A stretch of 64,000 bases of DNA, taken from an uncultured Tropicimonas sp. (GTDB lineage: Bacteria > Pseudomonadota > Alphaproteobacteria > Rhodobacterales > Rhodobacteraceae). Every line of letters starts with the position of its first letter. Position 1 is the first letter of the stretch. The DNA lies in NCBI GenBank assembly GCA_947497945.1, contig CANMIP010000012.1, forward strand, positions 62,001-126,000. Direction: 5' to 3'. Below, one piece after another: positions 16,694 through 25,684 of the stretch. The notes under the pieces are model-generated. The model ran no database searches. It was not told where the DNA came from and was given only the letters and a program-made list of their open reading frames with translations. The position numbers and the translations under genes were made by a program.

Positions 16694-18415
16694 ATGTCCA
16701 ACCATGATCACTCACAGCAGGCCCGCGGCACCGCCGAGACCGGGCCCCGGCATGGCGGCCGCATCCTCGCGGATCAGTTGGCGATCCTCGGGGCGGAGAA
16801 GGTCTTCTGCGTGCCGGGCGAGAGCTTTCTCGGCCTGCTCGACGGGCTCTATGACCACGCGGACCGGATCAAGGTCATCACCTGTCGCCACGAATCCGGC
16901 GCCTCCAACATGGCCGATGCCTATGGCAAGCTGACCGGCAAGCCCGGCATCTGCGTCGTCACCCGCGGCCCTGGCGCCACCAACGCCTCCAACGGCGTCC
17001 ACACGGCCTTCCAGGACAGCACCCCGATGATTGTCCTGATCGGCCAGGTGGCCACCGGCATGATGGATCGAGAGGCATTCCAGGAGATGGATTATCGCCG
17101 GATGTTCGGCGAAATGGCCAAATGGGTCGCCCAGATCGACGATGTTCACCGCATCCCGGAATACCTCTCCCGCGCCTGGCATGTTGCGCTGTCGGGCCGG
17201 CCGGGGCCGGTCGTGCTGGCGCTGCCGGAAGATGTTCTGAGCGATGTCGCGGAGGTGGCCGATGCCCGCCCGGCGAATATCGGGCGCAGCGCCCCGGATA
17301 CCGGCGCGATGGAACGGTTCGGGGCCCTGCTGTCCGAGGCGAAAAAGCCGCTGCTGGTCCTTGGCGGGCCGGACTGGAGCGCGGAGGCCGCCGAGATGGC
17401 CGCCACCGTGGCCGAGCGGTTCAACCTGCCGGTGGCGACGAGCTTCCGCTGCCAGGATTACTTCGACAACGGGCACCCGAACTATGCCGGCGTGATCGGC
17501 ATCGCGCCGCTGCCGGAGCTGCGCCGGAAGATCCGCGAGGAGGTGGATCTGCTGATCACCATCGGCAGCCGCTGGGGCGAGATGACCACCCAGGGCTACA
17601 CCCTGATCGACAGCCCGGTGCCGCAGATGCGTTTCGTGCATGTGCATCCCGGCCCCGAGGAGCTGGGCCATGTCTACGCGCCCGACCTCTCCATCGCCTC
17701 CAGCCCGACCGCTTTCCTGAAGGCGATGCTCGGGCTCGACGCGGAGGCCCCGGCCAGCAACGCCTGGACCGCCGGGTTCCGGCCTGATTACGACGCCTTT
17801 CTTGAGCCGACCGAGGTGCCCGGCGCGCTCAATATGGGACAGGTCATCCACCATCTCTCCGAGACCCTTCCCGCCGACACGGTCTATACCAACGGCGCGG
17901 GCAATTACTCGGTCTGGCTGCACCGGTTTCACGCCCACAGGACCTATCGAACCCAGCTCGCACCAACCTCCGGCTCCATGGGTTACGCGGTTCCCGCCGC
18001 CATCGCCGCCAAGCTGGAGCATCCCGAGCGCATGGTCGTCTGTGTCGCCGGCGATGGTTGTTTCCTCATGACCGCGCAGGAGCTGGCCACGGCGAAGCAA
18101 TACTGCCTGCCGATCCTCTACCTCGTCGTCAATAACGGCATGTATGGCACGATCCGCATGCACCAGGAGCGCAACCACCCGGGCCGCGTGATCTCCACCG
18201 CGCTCACCAATCCCGATTTCGTCGCCTATGCCGGCGCTTTCGGCATTCCCGGCGAGGTCGTCACCCGGACCGAGGATTTCGCCGGGGCCCTTGACCGCGC
18301 CCGCGCCTCCGCCGACGGATATCTCATCGAGCTTCAGGTCGATCCCGAAGCCCTGACCCCGACACAATCGCTTTCCGCTGCCCGCGCGCAGGGGGAGGCC
18401 GCGACAGCAGGATAG
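16694..18415 (+). CDS. Thiamine-pyrophosphate-binding enzyme, acetolactate-synthase-like (second copy)
   Basis: This 573-aa ThDP enzyme has the activating Glu67 in CRHESGA, the GPGATNA motif, and a complete PP-domain motif (GDGCFLM to VVNNGMYG). It retains the canonical NN, unlike the copy at 9778-11511. The first 20 residues are a poorly conserved extension. Family members include acetolactate synthase, glyoxylate carboligase, sulfoacetaldehyde acetyltransferase and guanidino-oxopentanoate decarboxylase; none can be chosen from sequence. Its place in the operon suggests it acts on the imported acid or its oxidised form. Confidence 0.84.
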   Translation: MSNHDHSQQARGTAETGPRHGGRILADQLAILGAEKVFCVPGESFLGLLDGLYDHADRIKVITCRHESGASNMADAYGKLTGKPGICVVTRGPGATNASNGVHTAFQDSTPMIVLIGQVATGMMDREAFQEMDYRRMFGEMAKWVAQIDDVHRIPEYLSRAWHVALSGRPGPVVLALPEDVLSDVAEVADARPANIGRSAPDTGAMERFGALLSEAKKPLLVLGGPDWSAEAAEMAATVAERFNLPVATSFRCQDYFDNGHPNYAGVIGIAPLPELRRKIREEVDLLITIGSRWGEMTTQGYTLIDSPVPQMRFVHVHPGPEELGHVYAPDLSIASSPTAFLKAMLGLDAEAPASNAWTAGFRPDYDAFLEPTEVPGALNMGQVIHHLSETLPADTVYTNGAGNYSVWLHRFHAHRTYRTQLAPTSGSMGYAVPAAIAAKLEHPERMVVCVAGDGCFLMTAQELATAKQYCLPILYLVVNNGMYGTIRMHQERNHPGRVISTALTNPDFVAYAGAFGIPGEVVTRTEDFAGALDRARASADGYLIELQVDPEALTPTQSLSAARAQGEAATAG

Positions 18416-18419
18416 ACCC

Positions 18420-18770
18420 ATGATCGTCGAAGAACGTATCTACACGCTGAATATCGGCGCTGTGCCGCAATATCTCAAGCTCTACGAGGAAGAGGGGCTG
18501 GCCATCCAGCGCCCGATCCTCGGACGCATGGTCGGCTATTTCCGCACCGAGATCGGCCCCCAGCACCAGATCGTGCATATGTGGGCCTACAAGGATCTTG
18601 CCGAACGGGCCGAGCGCCGCGCGCGCCTGCTCGCCGATCCGCGCTGGACCGAATACGCCAAGAAGACACGCCCCTTGCAGATCAGCCAGGAGAACAAGAT
18701 CCTGGTTCCCGCATCTTTCAGCCCCTGGGCGCAGGATGACCCCGCGCTCGACATGGCCGCCAACACCTGA
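18420..18770 (+). CDS. NIPSNAP family protein
   Basis: This 116-aa protein has a ferredoxin-like alpha/beta-barrel fold predicted from the NIPSNAP pattern: an EERIYTLNIG opening, a central VGYFRTEIGPQHQIVHMW strand, and DPRWTEYAKKTRP. NIPSNAP-like bacterial proteins commonly sit in catabolic operons, where their role is largely undefined (some may be small lyases or monooxygenase-like). It starts 4 bases after the ThDP gene stop and is followed 16 bases later by the GST gene. Confidence 0.8.
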   Translation: MIVEERIYTLNIGAVPQYLKLYEEEGLAIQRPILGRMVGYFRTEIGPQHQIVHMWAYKDLAERAERRARLLADPRWTEYAKKTRPLQISQENKILVPASFSPWAQDDPALDMAANT

Positions 18771-18786
18771 CCTCAGAGAGACCCAA

Positions 18787-19416
18787 ATGATCGACCTCTA
18801 TACCTGGACAACCCCCAATGGCCGCAAGGTCTCCATCCTGCTCGAGGAACTCGGCGTGGAGTACGAAACCCACCCGATCAATATCGGCCAGGGCGACCAG
18901 AAGACCGAGGACTTCCTCAAGATCGGCCCGAACAACAAGATCCCGGTGATCGTGGACCGCGACACCGGCCTCAGCCTGATGGAATCGGGCGCCATCATGT
19001 GGTACCTGGCCGAGAAATACGGGAAGTTCCTGCCGACAGATCCGACACAGAAGATCAAGGTCATGGAATGGCTGATGTGGCAGATGGGCGGGCTTGGCCC
19101 GATGGCCGGACAGGCGCATCACTTCCTGCATTTCAATCCCGGCAAGGCCGAATATGCCGAGGAGCGCTACGAGGCGGAGGTCCAGCGCCTTTATTCGGTG
19201 CTCGAGACGCAGCTTGAGGGGCAGGATTACGTTGTCGGCGAGTATTCCATCGCCGATATGGCGATCTGGCCCTGGGTCTCGCGCTATGAATGGCAGCGGA
19301 TCGACCTGACACAATACCCCAATGTACGCGCCTGGTATCAGCGCCTGCTCGCACGCGAGGCGGTCCAGAAGGGCTATCACGTGCCCAAGGTCATGGGCGA
19401 GATCCCCGCCGGCTGA
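18787..19416 (+). CDS. Glutathione S-transferase, Nu-class (YfcG/YghU-like)
   Basis: This is a 209-aa cytosolic GST with an N-terminal thioredoxin-like domain and a C-terminal helical domain. The ATG at 18787 follows AGAGAGACCCAA; a longer upstream open frame is not used. The start IDLYTWTTPNGRKV, with Thr-x-x-Asn-Gly near the glutathione site, and PNNKIPVIVD match the Nu class, which has glutathione-disulfide reductase activity more than classic conjugation. In this operon it may process a glutathione adduct or protect against a reactive aldehyde; that is inference. Confidence 0.85.
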   Translation: MIDLYTWTTPNGRKVSILLEELGVEYETHPINIGQGDQKTEDFLKIGPNNKIPVIVDRDTGLSLMESGAIMWYLAEKYGKFLPTDPTQKIKVMEWLMWQMGGLGPMAGQAHHFLHFNPGKAEYAEERYEAEVQRLYSVLETQLEGQDYVVGEYSIADMAIWPWVSRYEWQRIDLTQYPNVRAWYQRLLAREAVQKGYHVPKVMGEIPAG

Positions 19417-19506
19417 CCCCGGCCCCCCTTAACACAACCGGCCCCGGCCATCCGGGCGGGGCCCCGACCCTCCATCCCCCAAACCGCACCAGCCCGGAAG
19501 AAGATC

Positions 19507-21012
19507 ATGCTCAAAGGCAAGCACCTGATTGCAGGCGACTGGGTCGCCGGCGCCACGTCATTCGAAAACATGCCCACCGAGGGGGCGCCGGACAGTTTCG
19601 CCAAGGGAGAGCCCGCGCATGTGGCCGCAGCCGCCGAGGCGGCGGAAGAAGCCTTCTGGTCCTATGGCTTCTCCACCCGCGCCACCCGCGCCGCCTTTCT
19701 GCGCAGGATCGCCGAGGAGATCGACGCCCGTGGCGCGGAGATCACCGCGATGGGCATGAAGGAAACCGGCCTGCCCGAGGCGCGGCTCAATGGCGAGCGC
19801 GGCCGCACGGTCGGCCAGCTGCGCCTCTTCGCCGAGCATATCGAGGCCGGTGACTATCTTGACCGCCGCCATGACGAAGCCCTGCCCGACCGCGCCCCCC
19901 TGCCGCGCCCGGACCTGAAGATGGTCCAGCGCCCGATCGGCCCGGTCGCCGTCTTCGGCGCCTCCAACTTCCCGCTGGCTTTCTCGACCGCGGGCGGCGA
20001 CACGGCGGCTGCGCTGGCGGCGGGCTGCCCGGTCGTGCTCAAGGGCCACTCGGCCCATCCCGGCACCTCCGATCTCGTCGCCCAGGCGGTGGATGCGGCG
20101 GTGAAAGCCTGCGACCTGCATCCCGGCGTGTTCAGCCAGATCCAGGGCGGCAACCGCGCCGTCGGCACCGCGCTGGTCCAGCATCCCTTCATCAAGGCGG
20201 TCGGCTTCACCGGTTCGCTCGCCGGCGGCCGCGCGATGTTCGACCTCTGCGCCGCGCGCCCCGAGCCGATCCCCTTCTTCGGCGAGCTCGGCTCGGTGAA
20301 CCCGATGTTCATCCTCGACAGCGCGCTGGCCGCCCGCGGCGCCGAGATCGCCGCCGGCTGGGCGGGCTCGCTCACCATGGGCGCGGGCCAGTTCTGCACC
20401 AATCCCGGGGTCGCCGTGCTGGTTGCCGGCCCCGAAGCCGAGGCCTTCGAGGCAGCCGCCAGGGAGGCGCTCGCCGCCATCGGTGGCCAGACCATGCTGA
20501 CCGACGGCATCGCCAGCGCCTATCACGAGGGCGCGGACCGGGTCGGCGGGGCCAAAAGCGTGCGCTCGGTGCTCTCCACCGACTGCAGCGGCCGGTCGGC
20601 CACGCCCTTCCTCTTCGCGACCGACGCACAGGATTTCCTGGCCAATCACGACCTCGCCGAGGAGGTCTTCGGCCCGCTCGGCCTGATCGTGATCGCGAGG
20701 GACGAGGCGGAACGGCTCGAGGTTGCCCGCTCCCTCGTCGGACAGCTCACCTGCACGATCCACATGGACGATGCCGACACCGCCTCCGCCCGGGCGCTGA
20801 TGCCGATCCTCGAGCGCAAGGCGGGCCGGCTGCTGATCAACGGTTTCCCGACCGGCGTCGAGGTCTCCGACACGATGGTGCATGGCGGCCCCTACCCGGC
20901 CTCGACCAATTTCGGCGCGACCTCGGTGGGCACGCTCTCCATCCGCCGCTTCCTGCGCCCGGTCTGCTACCAGAACTTCCCCGAAGGGCTCTTGCCCGCC
21001 GATCTGGGGTGA
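19507..21012 (+). CDS. Aldehyde dehydrogenase (NADP+), 2,5-dioxovalerate / ketoglutarate semialdehyde type
   Basis: This 501-aa member of the aldehyde dehydrogenase superfamily oxidises a carboxylic semialdehyde to the acid. Catalytic residues are C297 in GQFCTNPG, E260 in FGELGS and N154 in GASNFP. The overall pattern matches the 2,5-dioxovalerate dehydrogenase group that ends sugar-acid, pentose and hydroxyproline pathways in 2-oxoglutarate. It lies 90 bases after the GST gene. Its presence suggests the imported compound is finally converted to a 2-oxo-dicarboxylate, but other semialdehydes remain possible. Confidence 0.85.
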   Translation: MLKGKHLIAGDWVAGATSFENMPTEGAPDSFAKGEPAHVAAAAEAAEEAFWSYGFSTRATRAAFLRRIAEEIDARGAEITAMGMKETGLPEARLNGERGRTVGQLRLFAEHIEAGDYLDRRHDEALPDRAPLPRPDLKMVQRPIGPVAVFGASNFPLAFSTAGGDTAAALAAGCPVVLKGHSAHPGTSDLVAQAVDAAVKACDLHPGVFSQIQGGNRAVGTALVQHPFIKAVGFTGSLAGGRAMFDLCAARPEPIPFFGELGSVNPMFILDSALAARGAEIAAGWAGSLTMGAGQFCTNPGVAVLVAGPEAEAFEAAAREALAAIGGQTMLTDGIASAYHEGADRVGGAKSVRSVLSTDCSGRSATPFLFATDAQDFLANHDLAEEVFGPLGLIVIARDEAERLEVARSLVGQLTCTIHMDDADTASARALMPILERKAGRLLINGFPTGVEVSDTMVHGGPYPASTNFGATSVGTLSIRRFLRPVCYQNFPEGLLPADLG

Positions 21013-21017
21013 GCGGG

Positions 21018-21974
21018 ATGGATGTCACGACCCTCGGGCGCACGGGGCTTTCCGTGTCCATCGCCGGGCTCGGCGGCGGTGGCCATTCCCGGCTGGGCCT
21101 GTCCCATGGCCACAGTTTCGAACACTCCGTCGCGGTGGTGCGGGCCGCCCTCGATGCCGGCGTCAATTTCATCGATACCGCCGCGGCCTATCACACCGAG
21201 GAGATCGTCGGGGCCGCCGTGAAGGGCTGTCGCGACGCCGTGGTGATTTCGTCCAAGCTCGGGATCGTGCGGCCCGGAACCTCCGCCTTGGGCGAGGATT
21301 ACCTGCGGGCGGAGGAGTATGTCAGGCTGGCGGAAGGCAACCTTACCCGGCTTGGCACCGACCATATCGACATCTTCCACCTGCACGGGGTCATGCCGCA
21401 GCAATATGCCTATTGCCGGGAAGAGCTTGTGCCGGCGCTGATCCGCCTTCGCGAGCAGGGCAAGATCCGCTTTTTCGGCCTGACCGAACGCTTCATCCAC
21501 GACCCGCAGCACCGCATGTTGCAGGCCGCCTTGCAGGACGATTGCTGGGACGTGGTGATGACGGGGTTCAACATGATCAACCCCTCCGCGCGGTCCCGGG
21601 TGCTGCAGGCGACGCGGGAGAAGAATGTCGGCACCCTGATCATGTTTGCCGTCCGCCGCGCGCTTGGCAGCGCAAACGCCACGGCGGAGATCGTGGGCGA
21701 ATTGGCGGCCCGCGGCGAGATCGACGCATCCGCCCTCGATGCGGGCAACCCATTGGGGTTCCTGGAAGGTCCCGGCATTGCCGCCTCCGTGATCGAGGCA
21801 GCCTACAGGTTCTGCCGGCACGAAGCCGGGGCGGATGTGGTCCTGACCGGAACAGGATCGGTTGGCCACCTCGCCGAGAACCTGGCCGCGCTTTCCGGCC
21901 CGCCCTTGCCAGCCGAAAAGCTTGACCGGCTGGAACGGCTCTTCGGGCAGGTGGACTCGGTTTCGGGCAACTGA
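21018..21974 (+). CDS. Aldo/keto reductase
   Basis: This is a 318-aa TIM-barrel NAD(P)-dependent oxidoreductase. The tetrad is visible as Asp and Tyr in NFIDTAAAYHTEE, Lys in VISSKLG and His in IFHLHG. It resembles the aldose-1-dehydrogenase-like branch (MDVTTLGRTGLSVS opening). The ATG at 21018 has GAGCGGG upstream; a GTG at 21009 overlapping the previous stop is an alternative start. It ends the operon. It probably reduces or oxidises an aldehyde or sugar intermediate. Confidence 0.82.
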   Translation: MDVTTLGRTGLSVSIAGLGGGGHSRLGLSHGHSFEHSVAVVRAALDAGVNFIDTAAAYHTEEIVGAAVKGCRDAVVISSKLGIVRPGTSALGEDYLRAEEYVRLAEGNLTRLGTDHIDIFHLHGVMPQQYAYCREELVPALIRLREQGKIRFFGLTERFIHDPQHRMLQAALQDDCWDVVMTGFNMINPSARSRVLQATREKNVGTLIMFAVRRALGSANATAEIVGELAARGEIDASALDAGNPLGFLEGPGIAASVIEAAYRFCRHEAGADVVLTGTGSVGHLAENLAALSGPPLPAEKLDRLERLFGQVDSVSGN

Positions 21975-22078
21975 GCTTGCGGCAGCGGCCCGTCTGGTGA
22001 CGCGGGCAGGCTGCGCCTGTCCCGCCGCCGAACCGGCCTGACCGACCTGTCCCGAGACCGTCGCCCGGCGGCCACTCC

Positions 22079-22725
22079 TCAGCCCTGTATCCCGCCCGCG
22101 ACATCCAGCAGGGTCGGAAGGATCCGGTCCCGGACCCTGTCGATGTCATAGCTGGGCTCGACACCGAGACCTGCACCGCCGCGTTGGACCGCCTGTCGAT
22201 ATCCAGGATCGGGACCGCGACGCTGATCTCATTCAGGATCATCTGGTCCTGCGTGATGGCATGGCCGTCCCGCGCGGCCTGCCGGGCCTCCTGCGCGATC
22301 AGGCTGCGATCGGTGACGGTCTTCGGGGTAACCGCCCGGATCGGCCAGGTTTCGAAGGCGGTCCGGGCTTCGGCCTCGGGCCATGTCGCCAGCATTGCCA
22401 GCCCCGCCGCGGTCCCCAGTGCGGGAATGCGGCGGCCGACAATGCTGGCGGCAAAATGCGTGCGCTGGTTCGGAAGGCGCAGCGAATAGATGATGTGATC
22501 CCCCGAGATCTGGGCAAGGTTCACCGTCTCGCCCATCGCGTGGCTGAACTCGACCAGCTTCGGAAGGACCCGCGCAACCAGCGGGTCGGACCAGTAATAG
22601 GCATAGGCAAGCTGTAGCCAGGCGTGGCTTGGACGGTAGCGCCGCGTTGCCGGGTCCCGCTCCAGCATTCCCTCCTGGTGCAGGGTATGCGCGAGACGCT
22701 GGACCGCGCCTTTCTCAAGGCCCGT
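22079..22725 (-). pseudogene. IclR family regulator, truncated at N terminus and frameshifted
   Basis: The minus strand encodes an IclR protein, but the gene is broken twice. The N terminus begins abruptly within the helix-turn-helix (TGLEKGAVQRLAHTLHQEG) with no start codon, and the sequence beyond about 22725 belongs to a permease on the other strand. Near 22154 a one-base shift separates the effector domain (up to AAVQVSVSS) from its natural C terminus (YDIDRVRDRILPTLLDVAGG, stop at 22079). It probably once regulated the divergent sugar ABC operon. Confidence 0.75.
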
Positions 22726-23108
22726 ATGCGATCGGCGCCAACCCGCAGGCCGCCAGGCTCTCGGGCATCAACACGGTCGGGATCATCGGGCTGCTCTACG
22801 TGATCGTCGCGCTCTTTGCCGGGCTCAGCGGCATCCTGCAGACCTCGCGGGTCGGGCTCGCAGCCCCCAACGTCGCCAAGGGGCTCGAGTTTGACGTGAT
22901 CGTCGCCATCATCCTCGGCGGCACGGCCATGACCGGCGGTGTCGGTTCGACAATCGGCATGCTGCTCGGCGCATTGGTCGTCTGCTTTGCCAGCAACGGC
23001 CTGATCCTGCTCGGCATTCCCTTCTATTACCAGAGCATCGCCTATGGCGTGATCCTGATCGGCTCCCTGATGCTCAACCAACGTTTCACCGTCGTCGGGA
23101 GGGCATGA
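22725..23108 (+). pseudogene. Ribose-type ABC permease (RbsC family), C-terminal fragment
   Basis: Only the last roughly 127 residues of a BPD_transp_2-type sugar permease remain, beginning at YAIGANPQAARLSGI, the conserved segment in the middle of the family. The first half, the start codon and the promoter are missing. The stop overlaps the ATPase gene start (ATGA), showing it was the normal upstream gene of the operon. An open frame runs on to 22629, but those codons are the antisense of the IclR fragment and do not look permease-like. The junction is at about 22723-22726. Confidence 0.8.
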
Positions 23109-24607
23109 TCATGGACGGCTCGAACATTCTCGAAATCCGCGATGTCGGCAAAGCCTTTCCCGGCGTGGTCGCCCTCAAGGGGGTGAGCTTCGACATCAAG
23201 CGCAACACGGTCCATTGCATCGTCGGCGAGAACGGTGCCGGCAAGTCGACCTTCATCAAGATCCTGACCGGCGTGCATGAGCGCTCCTCCGGCGAGATCA
23301 CGCTTGACGGCAAGCCCTTCGCGCCGACCCGCGTCCGGGACGCGATGGCCGCCGGCATCAGCGTGCTCTACCAGGAGCTGAACGTGGTCGACGAGCTGAC
23401 CATCGCGGGCAACTTGACGCTCGGGCAGGAGGCGCATAGCTTCGGCTTCCCGAAGCGAGACACGGCGATCCTCGAAAAGGCCGCCGGGATCCTGGCGAGC
23501 TTCGACGAGAGCATCTCGATGGACACGCTGGTTGGCTCCCTCAGCGTGGCGCAGAAACAGGTGGTGGAGATCACCAAGGCGCTCTGTTCCGATTGCGCCG
23601 TGCTGGTGATGGACGAGCCAACCGCCTCTCTGAGCCTCGGCGAGACCCGCAAGCTTTTCGACACGGTGGCGCGTCTCAAGGCCAGCGGCGTCACCATCAT
23701 CTTCATCTCCCACAAGCTCGACGAGATCTTCGAGAATGGCGATTACATTACGATCTTCCGCGATGGCGAGATGATCGAGACCCGGTCGCTGGAGGGGCTG
23801 GAGCGCTCCGACCTGGTGCGGATGATGTTGGGCAAGGTGGTGGTGAATGACTACGTGCCGAGTCCCGCGATCCAGACCGAAACGGCGCTGGAGGTTCGAG
23901 GCGCCTCGACCCGCAAGCTGCGCGACGTGAACTTCGATCTCCAAAAGATTGAAATTTTTTAGTTTTACGGGCTCGTGGGGGCCGGAAAAACGGAGGTCTG
24001 CGAGATCCTCTATGGTCATCCCTGCGCGGGCGAGATCCGGGTGAAGGGTAAGGCCAAGCGGCTTGACGACGTGCGCAAGTCGCTCAAGGCCGGGCTGGCG
24101 CTTGTCCCGGAGGAGCGGCGCGAGGCCGGGATCTTCGGGCTGCTCGGCATCCGCCAGAACATCCCGCTGATGAACATGGCCAATGTGAAATCGCGCGGGC
24201 TGGTGCGGCGCGTGGAAGAAAACCGGCTCGCTGATCACTATATTGACGCGCTCTCCATCGCCGCGCGCGACCGTGAACACCAGGTCTCGCTGCTTTCTGG
24301 CGGCAACCAGCAGAACGTGGTGATCGCCAAATGTCTCAACCGGGACAGCGACATCATCCTGATGGACGAGCCGACGCGCGGGGTCGATGTCGGCGCCAAG
24401 CAGGAGATCCACGACATAATCCGCGAGCTTGTCGGACAGGGGAAGAGCATCATCGTCTTCACCTCCGAACTGCAGGAGGTCGTGCAGCTCTGCGACCGGA
24501 TCGCGCTGATGTATGACGGCGCGCTGCGCGAGATCGTCCCGAACGGGCCGGATCTCGACACCGATCACATCATGAAAAACGTTGCCGGTGAGGAGATCGA
24601 GGCATGA
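23105..24607 (+). pseudogene. Ribose-type ABC ATPase (RbsA family) interrupted by in-frame TAG
   Basis: This is a double-ATPase sugar importer subunit of about 500 codons. The first ATPase half is intact, with Walker A GENGAGKST, LSVAQKQ and Walker B VLVMDEPTAS. In the linker before the second nucleotide-binding domain, codon 286 is TAG (23960-23962); the frame then continues normally with FYGLVGAGKTEVCEIL and DEPTRGVDVG to 24607. The stop lies in a 24-base AT-rich patch where the family has a KGEIFGF-type sequence, so several bases are changed, not one. Internal restart at the GTG at 23975 could give a second-half protein. The operon is probably inactive. Confidence 0.8.
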
Positions 24608-25623
24608 AACAAACGGGCACCCTTCCGGGCGTCATGAAGAGCCAGACCTTCATCCTATTCCTGGTCTTGATCGCGCTCAATATCTTCTTCGCGCTGATGA
24701 GCGACCATTTCCTCCAGCTCGGCAATTACTTCAACATGCTCAAGCAGAGCTCGGCCCTGCTGCTGACGGCTGCCGCCGCGACCATGCTGATGATGACCGG
24801 AAATTTCGACCTCTCGGCCAGCGCCAATCTCGCCTTCTCCGGCGTGCTCTACGCGCTGCTGGCCGCCGCCGGCCTGCCGCTGCTGCTCGCCGCCCTGATC
24901 ACGCTGGCCGCCGGGATGGGCTTCGGCCTGATCAACGGGCTGCTGGTCACCCGCTGGGAGATCTCGCCCTTCATCGCCACGCTGGGGATGATGTTCATCG
25001 GCAACGGGCTGGCGCTCGTGGTCTGCGGCGGCCAGTCGGTGCGCTCGGGCCTGCCGGAGAATTTCCGCGACCTGATGAATGCCGAACTGCTCGGGTTGCC
25101 GGTGCCGATCCTGATCGCGCTTGTCGGCTGCACGCTGTTCTGGGTGCTGACCAACCGGACGCTGATCGGCAAATACGCCATGGCCATCGGCTCCAACCGC
25201 AACGCGGCACTGCTCTCGGGGATCAACGTCAACGCGATCACGCTGGGGCTCTTCGTGGCCGTGGCGCTGATGGCCTCGCTCTCCGGTATCATGACCGCCT
25301 CCCGGATCGGCGCCGGCGACCCGAGGATCTACGAGTTCTTCTTCATGGATGTGGTCGTGGCGATCATGCTCGGCGGCACGCCGCTTTCCGGCGGGCGCGG
25401 CTCGATCATCGGCACGCTGATCGCCGCCATGATCGTGATCGTCATCGGCAACGGGCTGAGCATGCTCAACGTGCTGATCTTCTGGCAGACGATCATCAAG
25501 GGCGTGATCCTGATCGTCGCCATGATCCTCAACCAGAAGGTCAAGCTCGGCGCGCCCTCCCGCAGCGCGATGCCGCCCGCCGACCAACTTGGCGCTGCCC
25601 CGGCAAGCCTGCCCGCGCAGTGA
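24604..25623 (+). CDS. Ribose-type sugar ABC transporter permease (RbsC family)
   Basis: This is a 339-aa inner-membrane permease with about 8-10 hydrophobic segments. It has typical RbsC features: MLMMTGNFDLSASANLAF, KYAMAIGSNRNAALLSGI, DPRIYEFFFMDVVVAIMLGG and LSGGRGSIIGTLI. The ATG overlaps the ATPase stop (ATGA). It looks intact although the ATPase and the first permease upstream are broken, so it is probably without a functional partner. No binding-protein gene remains in the cluster. Confidence 0.85.
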   Translation: MKQTGTLPGVMKSQTFILFLVLIALNIFFALMSDHFLQLGNYFNMLKQSSALLLTAAAATMLMMTGNFDLSASANLAFSGVLYALLAAAGLPLLLAALITLAAGMGFGLINGLLVTRWEISPFIATLGMMFIGNGLALVVCGGQSVRSGLPENFRDLMNAELLGLPVPILIALVGCTLFWVLTNRTLIGKYAMAIGSNRNAALLSGINVNAITLGLFVAVALMASLSGIMTASRIGAGDPRIYEFFFMDVVVAIMLGGTPLSGGRGSIIGTLIAAMIVIVIGNGLSMLNVLIFWQTIIKGVILIVAMILNQKVKLGAPSRSAMPPADQLGAAPASLPAQ

Positions 25624-25684
25624 CACACGCGACCGCTATCCCGGCGCGAGATCCGCGCCGGCCCCGATTTCGAAGGAGAAACCA

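Noticed and set aside
14042-16711. Minus-strand open frame of 889 codons across tctA and the SDR gene
   Set aside because: It is an antisense shadow with charged, repetitive composition and no domain; tctA and SDR motifs on the plus strand are unambiguous.
19558-20883. Minus-strand open frame of 441 codons across the aldehyde dehydrogenase gene
   Set aside because: It is a shadow frame; the plus strand carries the catalytic Cys, Glu and Asn of the dehydrogenase family.
22629-22724. N-terminal extension of the permease fragment in frame
   Set aside because: The translation is antisense to the IclR fragment and has no permease character; the real homology begins at about 22725.
22079-23108. 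Insertion sequence or phage remnant at the deletion scar
   Set aside because: No terminal inverted repeats, target duplication or transposase-like frame were seen around 22.7 kb.
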